Below, piece after piece: positions 1-6,076 of a stretch of DNA of 23,156 bases. The DNA is from JARKQH01 sp964631605 (GTDB lineage Bacteria; Verrucomicrobiota; Verrucomicrobiia; Limisphaerales; UBA8199). The position numbers were made by a program, and so were the translations under genes. Each line of letters begins with the position of its first letter. Position 1 is the stretch's first letter. The DNA lies in contig CAZVYG010000078.1 of the NCBI GenBank assembly GCA_964631605.1, positions 1 to 23,156 of the forward strand, in the 5' to 3' direction. The notes below the pieces were generated by a model, which saw nothing but the letters and a program-made list of their open reading frames with translations, did no database searches and was not told where the DNA came from.

Positions 1-615
1 GCAAAATCTCACCTTAAAGTGATCTTTCGTGCGGCTCGCTAATGTTTCGGGCACCTCCACGTAGTTCAGCGCCACCTCGGCCAGCAGGCTGACCTGCACA
101 TCACGCAGGCTTTCTTCAGCGGCCTGCGAGGTTGCGCTGGCCGACTCCAGCGAACGGCGTCTGCCACCGAAAATGTCCAGTTCCCAGCTCGCATCCAGCC
201 CCGTGGTGTAGAAGTCCGTGGTTTGTCCGTTGCCGGCCTCCTTGCTGGCCGAGCTCCGGCTGGCCGAGGCATTGGCTCCCACGGCGGGGAATAGCGACGC
301 TTTGGCGATGGCGCGTTGGGCACGGGCCTGTCGCACGCGGGCCTCGGCTCGGCGAAGGTCAAGATTGCCCGCTCTTGTCCGCTCCACCAAGTCCGAGAGG
401 ACCGGGTCGTTGAACACCAACCACCAGCGATCGAGAAGGTTGGTATCGGCGGCGACCCCGGTCAGGCCCCTCTGAAGGTCACTGGTCCAGTTGCTGGGCG
501 TTGCCGTTTGGGGGGCCTTGTAGTCAGGCCCGACGGTTGTGCAGCCAGGCATCCCGAGCAAACAGCTCGTGAGCAGGGCCGCCAGCCCGCTGAATTGGGC
601 GGCTTGAGGTCTCAT
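1..615 (-). CDS. NodT/TolC-type outer-membrane efflux lipoprotein, 5' part (runs off left edge)
   Basis: Outer-membrane channel component of a tripartite (RND-type) efflux system. The first 205 codons are visible; there is no stop before the left edge. The N-terminus has a hydrophobic signal with a degenerate lipobox ending at Cys25 (M-P-G-C). It is followed by the family hallmark C-T-T-V-G-P-D-Y-K-A-P, then a DRWWLVFNDPVLSDLV-like segment, an RxAEARVRQARAQRA helix, and WELDIFGGRRRSLE, all classic NodT-family landmarks. The ATG at 615 lies 4 nt after the TetR stop, so the two are almost certainly cotranscribed, and the remaining efflux genes probably lie further left. After A-L-N-Y-V-E (near position 62) the family would continue with L-R-x-x-Q-like residues. 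Instead the frame reads V-P-E-T-L-A-S-R-T-K, and this last stretch is only about 50% GC. The edge may therefore be a rearrangement or contig-end artefact. Confidence 0.88.
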   Translation of the reverse strand, partial: MRPQAAQFSGLAALLTSCLLGMPGCTTVGPDYKAPQTATPSNWTSDLQRGLTGVAADTNLLDRWWLVFNDPVLSDLVERTRAGNLDLRRAEARVRQARAQRAIAKASLFPAVGANASASRSSASKEAGNGQTTDFYTTGLDASWELDIFGGRRRSLESASATSQAAEESLRDVQVSLLAEVALNYVEVPETLASRTKDHFKVRFC

Positions 616-619
616 TGCG

Positions 620-1300
620 TCAATTCTTTGGCCGCGGCGCCCGGAAAGCTGCGGCCGCGAATGCCACAAAACGCCGAAGGTAGGTCTCCGCGTCCAGGCG
701 AAACTGCGGGACTCCGGGCGGTGGTTTCCGGCCCAGAAGCAGCAACGATTGATGCAGCCCACCCATGAGCAGGTGCATCCGCCAGAAAACATCTTCAGGC
801 GCCAAGTTGGGCATGGCGCGCATTAAGGCTGCATCAAAGCGCCTGACGACCGCCGTGAAGTGGCGGTGCATCACCTTTTCCACGACCGGATTGGGATCCA
901 CCAGAAGGCGGGCCATCAGTTTGCGGAACGCGGCCCCGCCGCGCTTGGAATCCATCGCCTCCTCGACCACTGGCCGGAAGATGGCTTCGAGGACGGCTTC
1001 CAGTTTGGGCGGGCGGTCGCCGGCCGCTCGTTCGACGGCTTCAAGCGCCCGGAGCCGTTCCTGCGTGCTCGGGATCAGTCGCCGTTCAAAAACCGCCTCG
1101 ATGAGCTGATCCTTGGTGCCGAAGTGGTAATTGATGGCCCCGAGATTGACTCCGGCCGCCGCGATGATGTCCCGAATGGACACCGCATCCAAGCCGCGCG
1201 CCGCGAACAGGCGTTCGGCCGCCTCAATCACTTTTCTCCGGGTCCCGGCCGGAGCCTGGCTCGGGGTTTCGGCCGGTGCCTTGTGTCTTTTCCTAATCAT
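620..1300 (-). CDS. TetR/AcrR-family transcriptional repressor
   Basis: DNA-binding repressor of the adjoining efflux operon (inferred from context). 226 residues, normal for the family. A basic N-terminal extension (about 1-20) precedes the TetR_N domain at about 21-70. The helix-turn-helix reads L-D-A-V-S-I-R-D-I-I-A-A-A-G-V-N, followed by G-A-I-N-Y-H-F-G-T-K-D-Q-L, the diagnostic TetR recognition-helix end. The C-terminal ligand and dimerisation domain (about 85-220) is helical and resembles the TetR_C types found in efflux regulators. The ATG at 1300 is supported by a strong promoter just upstream. A 14-bp direct repeat covers the -10 box and the start codon, suggesting autorepression. 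The predicted leader is only about 5-6 nt and no Shine-Dalgarno is visible. The stop is 4 nt before the efflux lipoprotein start. Confidence 0.93.
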   Translation of the reverse strand: MIRKRHKAPAETPSQAPAGTRRKVIEAAERLFAARGLDAVSIRDIIAAAGVNLGAINYHFGTKDQLIEAVFERRLIPSTQERLRALEAVERAAGDRPPKLEAVLEAIFRPVVEEAMDSKRGGAAFRKLMARLLVDPNPVVEKVMHRHFTAVVRRFDAALMRAMPNLAPEDVFWRMHLLMGGLHQSLLLLGRKPPPGVPQFRLDAETYLRRFVAFAAAAFRAPRPKN

Positions 1301-1340
1301 ACGAACGTACGAATCATACGAACGTTTGAGACCTTGTCAA
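1295..1340 (-). promoter_or_regulatory. tetR-efflux promoter with tandem-repeat operator
   Basis: On the minus strand a perfect -35 box TTGACA (1340-1335), a 16-nt spacer and a near-perfect -10 box TATGAT (1318-1313) precede the ATG at 1300. The sequence ACGTTCGTATGATT occurs twice as a direct repeat (1325-1312 and 1308-1295, period 17 nt). One copy covers the -10 box, the other covers the start site and start codon. This layout fits an operator for the TetR protein. The transcription start would fall about 5-6 nt before the ATG. Binding by TetR is inference. Confidence 0.72.
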
Positions 1341-1425
1341 CCCCGCTTTTGCACAACTTCAACGGCCCCGCTTCCGCCGGCTGCCTTCGGCTTCGGCCCA
1401 ACGGCCGCGGTTCACGCCGGGGATC

Positions 1426-4341
1426 TCAGCGATTCCGACTGTCCGGCCTGGCCGGCGTGGGCTCGGACCAGCCGCTGTACATCGCCCAACCGAGCCAACC
1501 GCCTCCTTTTTCGCTGCGCACCTCGGCACCCCGACTCTCGCGCACTTTCACAGGGTAGGTTTTGCCAAAGGAGATTTCCCGCACGCCCATGGCGGAAAAC
1601 GAAGCCTCCTTGATATCGAACATGGGCCGGAAATCATTGGTGGCGATGTCAGGCGTGTAATTGAAGAGCCCCAAAATCTCGGTGGCTCCCCCCCGGTCGG
1701 TCAAAAATCGGACGCCGGCCCCTTCATGTTTGACACCGAGGGCCCACAACCAGCCGCCATGATTGCGAACCAGGCCGGTGTCGCTGTTGCCTTCGGGGTT
1801 GAGCTGTCGCGCCCAGAGCCGTTGTCCGGCGGTGTTAAGCTCGATGCCCGAGGGGCAGTCGGTCACGAAAATGTCTCCCCGGCCGGCGCCGACGATGCGC
1901 AGGTCGCAGCTCTCCACCACCAGCGTGTTCGTTTTTGAGCGGTTCACCACCTCCGCCGGGCGGCCGCCAAAAGCCTGCAGATGCTGGAATTGGACCACCG
2001 GAGCCGAAGCGTCATCGAGAATAAAACGCCCTTGCCCACCGCTAATGACCCGGCCGAAGCCCAGGCCGAGGATGTGGCGCACCGAACCGTGGATGTGCAC
2101 CTCGCCGTTGAGCGTGTACCAGTTGGGGTCCGGGCCGCCGATGCCGCGCAGGTAGAGGGTGGTTTTGCCTTCTCTGGCGGCGGCATCCACTGCAGCCTGG
2201 AACGCGGCGGTGTCGTCCGTATTGTCTCCCGACGCGGCGCCAAAGTCATTGATGCAGACCCAGCGGTTGAGATTGGTTTCCCAAGGGACCACCGGTTCGC
2301 GGACAATCGGCAGGGCCAGGGCGGTGTCCGGTGAGTCAGGGAACAATTTCTTGACGGGATGGGAAACATATTCCCTCAAGGTGCTGCCCGTCTGATGGCC
2401 GCCCGGGGTGGTGCTCATCAGCACTTGTTTGAAACCGGCGGCCGTGACTTCGCGGGCGTACAGCACGCTGGTGTTGGTGATGGCCGGCTGGGTGGGGTCG
2501 TTGCCGGTGAAGCGGCCGCGCACCAGGGCGACGACACCTCCCCACCATGTCCAGTCGTTGGGGTATTCGTTGTGCAGCGCGATGGGCGTGTTTTCCACCA
2601 CCAGGTCTTCGATGGCCACCGCGGTGGCGTTCACGTACACGCCCACTTTGCGGGCGTTGCGCACCGTCACTCGCGAGAGGGTCTGTCCCCAGCTCCAGGC
2701 GCAGCGGACGCCTGTTTCAAAGGACCCCTCCACCACCGCATCCTGAATCAGGCTGGGCCCGTTCTGGCCCAGAAAACCGGCATGGATTCCCACTTTGCCG
2801 GTGCCGATGATGCGCGCCTGCTTGAATGAGCTGCTGTTGTTCCCGTACCACCGCACTCCATCGGCATGGGGATTGTTCCCCACGTCAATGGTCAGGTTGC
2901 GGAAATTGCGCATGAAGAAATCCGCGGAGGTTTCCTTGGTGTTGCTGGGGTGCGTGCGCAGGAGGGCGGTAATGTTGGTCGGCACGCCATCATCCAACCG
3001 CAGGATGACGCCGTCGCGCGACTCGCCGTAAACCCACGGCCCCACGCCGGCGCGCACCACCAGGTTACTGGTCAGGCGGTAAACACCGTTGGGAAGGAAA
3101 ACCAACTTTGTTCGCTGGTCGCTCTCGCGCCCCGAGCTGGCGTCGAGCGCCTTTTGCAGGGCGGCGGTGTCGTCAGTCCGACCATCCCCGCGGGCGCCCA
3201 GGTCGCGTTTGACGTCCACCACCGCCGGGTCATTGGGAAAGACCAACCGCGGCAGGGAGGCCGGCACTTCACCACTCCCGGTCGTGCCGCTGGCCGTCGG
3301 CACGGTACTGTGCGCGGAGGAGGCTGGCCCGCCGCGCTCCTCCACCCTTTGTCCTTCGAGGTAAAACTGCAGGTCCCGGTACGTGCACACATCCGGCAGG
3401 CCCATGGTGCCGAAAGTCAGGTCGTTGACCCGTTGCTCGAATGCTCGGGGGAAACAGGCCTTGTCCAGGGCGGCAACCAGGGCCTGGGGGTTATTGGTGT
3501 CGCTCAGGAACATGGCCGCTGTATAGGGGGTGGATGCGGCGGGATTAAACCAGGCCGGCGTGTCTGCGCTGCCTTCCCGCCGAATGCCGTGGCCATCGGG
3601 GTAATTGCCCCGGAAAGCATTGGCCAGCGTCATGGCCCGTTCGGGAGCAGGTTCGACAAAGCCCACGAGAAAGGCATAAGTCGTGTTGGGCTCCAACACC
3701 ACCTGGTCGTCACCGGTCAACGCAAAGCGAATGAATTGGCCGTTGCCGGGCGCACCCTGCGGATTGGCCCGGAAGGGAAGGAGGTTCGGCACATTTCCGC
3801 CGCGCACCACCCGCAGGTTTTGGAAGGATTCGCCCTCGAGATAATCATCGGTTGTCGGGTCTTGGGGATTAAAAGTCTGCCAACGGGTGCCGGGCGGGTA
3901 TTGGGTCGTCCCATGGTTGTTTAAGCGCGGTTGGCCCTCCACCTTTAGCCATTGCACGAACATCTCCGCCCCGGCCGCCCCCGGGCGAAACGGGTGGGTG
4001 CCAAAGCCGGTCCGCAGCGTTAGAGCCTCCACTTTGATGCGTTGCGGCCCGGTGCGAAAGGTCTGCCCCAGATCACGGTCGCGGTTGAAGTAGTACTTGT
4101 TCAACACCGTGTCGAATTTCAAATCCCGGTTCTCCCTCGGCAGGAGGCGGACGGACGTGTTGCCCCCGGCGTTGAACTGGGTGGCGCTGATCCAAACGCC
4201 CGGCCCGCTGGGCGGTTCTTCCAAACGGGTGATAACCAGACCGGCTTGAACCATGCTGGCACAGACCAGCACCATCAAGACGCCGGCAGGCCGGAGTCCG
4301 GCCATCGGCGGGATCGGACCGTGGAAATGCAGGCGAGTCAT
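1426..4341 (-). CDS. Secreted double beta-helix protein (two pectate-lyase-3-like segments) with unknown N-terminal module
   Basis: Probable extracellular or periplasmic polysaccharide-active or polysaccharide-binding protein, 971 residues from the ATG at 4341. The open frame reaches a TTG at 4566, but those extra 75 residues look non-coding. Another possible start is the ATG at 4305, directly before the signal peptide (about residues 13-33, ending near M-V-Q-A). Residues about 35-335 form a module I cannot assign (W-I-S-A-T-Q-F-N-A-G-G start, several L-x-L-R-T and Y-A-F-L-V-G-F beta-like strands). A Ser/Thr/Gly-rich linker (about 336-365) follows. Two Pectate_lyase_3-type (PF12708) segments start at about 373 (V-D-V-K-R-D-L-G-A-R-G-D-G-R-T-D-D-T-A-A-L) and about 695 (I-N-D-F-G-A-A-S-G-D-N-T-D-D-T-A-A-F). 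They are followed by repeated right-handed beta-helix rungs. This pairing occurs in glucanases, rhamnogalacturonases and phage-type lyases; the substrate cannot be told from sequence alone. It is followed by tetR with a 125-nt gap and seems a separate unit. Confidence 0.85.
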   Translation of the reverse strand: MTRLHFHGPIPPMAGLRPAGVLMVLVCASMVQAGLVITRLEEPPSGPGVWISATQFNAGGNTSVRLLPRENRDLKFDTVLNKYYFNRDRDLGQTFRTGPQRIKVEALTLRTGFGTHPFRPGAAGAEMFVQWLKVEGQPRLNNHGTTQYPPGTRWQTFNPQDPTTDDYLEGESFQNLRVVRGGNVPNLLPFRANPQGAPGNGQFIRFALTGDDQVVLEPNTTYAFLVGFVEPAPERAMTLANAFRGNYPDGHGIRREGSADTPAWFNPAASTPYTAAMFLSDTNNPQALVAALDKACFPRAFEQRVNDLTFGTMGLPDVCTYRDLQFYLEGQRVEERGGPASSAHSTVPTASGTTGSGEVPASLPRLVFPNDPAVVDVKRDLGARGDGRTDDTAALQKALDASSGRESDQRTKLVFLPNGVYRLTSNLVVRAGVGPWVYGESRDGVILRLDDGVPTNITALLRTHPSNTKETSADFFMRNFRNLTIDVGNNPHADGVRWYGNNSSSFKQARIIGTGKVGIHAGFLGQNGPSLIQDAVVEGSFETGVRCAWSWGQTLSRVTVRNARKVGVYVNATAVAIEDLVVENTPIALHNEYPNDWTWWGGVVALVRGRFTGNDPTQPAITNTSVLYAREVTAAGFKQVLMSTTPGGHQTGSTLREYVSHPVKKLFPDSPDTALALPIVREPVVPWETNLNRWVCINDFGAASGDNTDDTAAFQAAVDAAAREGKTTLYLRGIGGPDPNWYTLNGEVHIHGSVRHILGLGFGRVISGGQGRFILDDASAPVVQFQHLQAFGGRPAEVVNRSKTNTLVVESCDLRIVGAGRGDIFVTDCPSGIELNTAGQRLWARQLNPEGNSDTGLVRNHGGWLWALGVKHEGAGVRFLTDRGGATEILGLFNYTPDIATNDFRPMFDIKEASFSAMGVREISFGKTYPVKVRESRGAEVRSEKGGGWLGWAMYSGWSEPTPARPDSRNR

Positions 4342-5002
4342 ATCTCGGAACAGACGGTCAACAGACTGTTGGAAAATCGCCTCCGTTGGCGGGCCCAACG
4401 GCAGGCGCCTCCACCGCCCAACTGCTGCGAATTCGAAATGATGCCATCGCAATGTGTCACGTGGGATTTTGAGGTGGTCTCGTCCCTCAATAAAGGCTCG
4501 GACATCAAATATGCGGCTTGGGGCCTCGGCTGCAGTCAGAGTTGCCGCTGCGAGAGGAATTCCCAAGAGAAGGGGGCTTTGTCAAAGTGTTTTTTATGGC
4601 GTCGTTAAATCTTTGCGTTTGTCTTTGACACATGCTCACGAGGCCCCATTCGTTTTTGGACTCCGCAAGGCTTGCAAGGACAGTAACCAAGCGAAGCTTG
4701 TGATGCCAAGGATAACTTTGGGTTGGATTTGGCGCAGCCCCGGCGGGGTCAGACTCCGGGAACGGAGGCGAGTCCTATCTCAGGAGAGGTCCAGTTTGAG
4801 TTGGGAGTTTTTCTCGGGCTGGCGGTTCGTCCATGGGTCGAGGTTGGTCGGGTCGCCTTTTGCGCGTTCGCATCCCAAATCAAGGTGTCCGGCAACCAGG
4901 CGGTCCGGCACCACGCCACGCCTCATCACGTGGCAGCGCCGCCGCGCGGGGCTGTGCGCTCCGCGCTTGTAATCCGCGTGGCCGTGTGACAGGTTTGCCG
5001 CC
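4342..5002. other. Long intergenic region between divergent beta-helix and nucleoside hydrolase genes
   Basis: About 660 bases without a convincing gene. Short open frames on both strands (for example minus 4690-4505 and 4780-5004) show no recognisable protein features. TTGACA-like hexamers occur on the minus strand at 4583-4578 and on the plus strand at 4625-4630, but neither has a good -10 box at the right distance. The segment 4590-4720 is clearly more AT-rich than its surroundings, which fits promoter DNA for the two divergent genes. I see no tRNA, riboswitch or terminator. Confidence 0.5.
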
Positions 5003-5995
5003 ATGAAACTGCCTGTATTCCGAATCCAATCGTGGCTTCGCCTGCTAATGGCGATGGCCTGCGCCGCGGGTTTGTCCCTTCAAGCCGCTGCCCCAAAGAT
5101 TCCGGTGATCCTCGACACCGACATTGGCGATGACATTGACGACACCTGGGCGCTGGGCCTGCTGTTGAAAAGTCCCGAACTCGATTTGAAGCTGGTGGTT
5201 ACCGATTACGGCAAGGTGAACTACCGCCCGCTCATCGCCGCGAAGTTCCTCGAACGCGCGGGCCGGACCGATGTGCCGGTGGGCGTGGGCGTGGACGCCA
5301 AGGCCCAGGGCGACGGTCCGCAGGCGGCGTGGGTCAAGGGCTACAACCTGCAACGTTATCCGGGCAAGGTGTACTCGGACGGTGTGCAGGCGCTGATTGA
5401 CGTCATTATGAAATCGGAACAGCCGGTGACGTTGATTTGCATCGGGCCGCTGCCGAATATCGCCGAAGCGCTCAAGCGCGAGCCGCGCATCGCGGAGAGA
5501 GCCCGGTTCGTGGGCATGCACGGAAGCGTGCGCGTGGGCTACGGCGGCAACAAGACCAAAGTGGACGCCGAATGGAACGTCAAAGCCGACGCCAAGGCCT
5601 GCCAGAAAGTCTTTGCCGCGCCGTGGGAAATGACCATCACGCCGCTGGACACCTGCGGTTTGATCGTCCTCAAAGGCGAGCGCTATGCCAAAGTCCGCGA
5701 TTCGCGCGAGCCGGTCGCCCAGGCCATTCTCGAGAATTACCGGATTTGGGCCGGCGTCCAGAATAAAGGCAACGCGCAAGTTGCTGAAGAACGCAGCAGC
5801 ACGCTGTTCGACTGCGTGGCCGTGTATCTGGCGATCCGCCAGGACCTCTGCAAAATGGAGAAGCTCGGCCTCACGATCACCGACGACGGTTTCACCCGCC
5901 TGGATGACTCGGCCAAACTCGTCAACGTCGCCACCGAGTGGAAGGACCAGGCCGCCTTCGAGGAGTGGCTCGTGAACCGGGTGGCCGCGAAATAA
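5003..5995 (+). CDS. Exported nucleoside hydrolase (IU-NH family)
   Basis: Hydrolyses the N-glycosidic bond of nucleosides to give free base and ribose; export suggests scavenging of extracellular nucleosides. 330 residues, typical of the family plus a signal peptide (about 1-29, hydrophobic L-L-M-A-M-A-C-A-A-G-L, cleavage near A-A-A). The Ca2+/ribose-binding N-terminal motif is D-T-D-I-G-D-D-I-D-D (38-47), a variant of the usual DTDPGIDDA. E-W-N at 190-192 matches the conserved E-x-N ribose-contact segment, T-P-L-D-T the next metal and strand motif, and the Asp of L-F-D (270) the last metal ligand. The catalytic His normally just before that Asp is replaced (T-L-F-D), so preferred substrate may differ from classical IU-nucleoside hydrolases. 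The ATG follows an AGG about 9 nt upstream. It converges on ppdK, with a terminator for the latter in between. Confidence 0.9.
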   Translation: MKLPVFRIQSWLRLLMAMACAAGLSLQAAAPKIPVILDTDIGDDIDDTWALGLLLKSPELDLKLVVTDYGKVNYRPLIAAKFLERAGRTDVPVGVGVDAKAQGDGPQAAWVKGYNLQRYPGKVYSDGVQALIDVIMKSEQPVTLICIGPLPNIAEALKREPRIAERARFVGMHGSVRVGYGGNKTKVDAEWNVKADAKACQKVFAAPWEMTITPLDTCGLIVLKGERYAKVRDSREPVAQAILENYRIWAGVQNKGNAQVAEERSSTLFDCVAVYLAIRQDLCKMEKLGLTITDDGFTRLDDSAKLVNVATEWKDQAAFEEWLVNRVAAK

Positions 5996-6020
5996 TCGAA
6001 ACACTCGAAACTCGAAGTTC

Positions 6021-6057
6021 AAAAAAAAGAGCCATCCCGGGATCAGGGACGGCTCTT
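6021..6057 (-). terminator. Rho-independent terminator of ppdK
   Basis: Read on the minus strand, an 11-bp stem (6056-6046 with 6038-6028, one G-U pair) and a 7-nt loop are followed directly by eight U residues (complement of 6028-6021). It lies 20-56 nt after the ppdK stop. There is no T-run on the plus-strand side, so it should act mainly on ppdK rather than on the convergent nucleoside hydrolase gene. Confidence 0.9.
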
Positions 6058-6076
6058 GCGAGGATTGGATTGGGAA

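Noticed and set aside
2866..3924. A 352-residue plus-strand open frame antisense to the beta-helix protein
   Set aside because: Shadow frame of a gene with repeated recognised beta-helix motifs; no independent start signals.
4505..4690. A 61-residue minus-strand frame in the intergenic region upstream of the beta-helix gene
   Set aside because: No ribosome-binding site, no motif, and lies in the AT-richer stretch that better fits promoter DNA.
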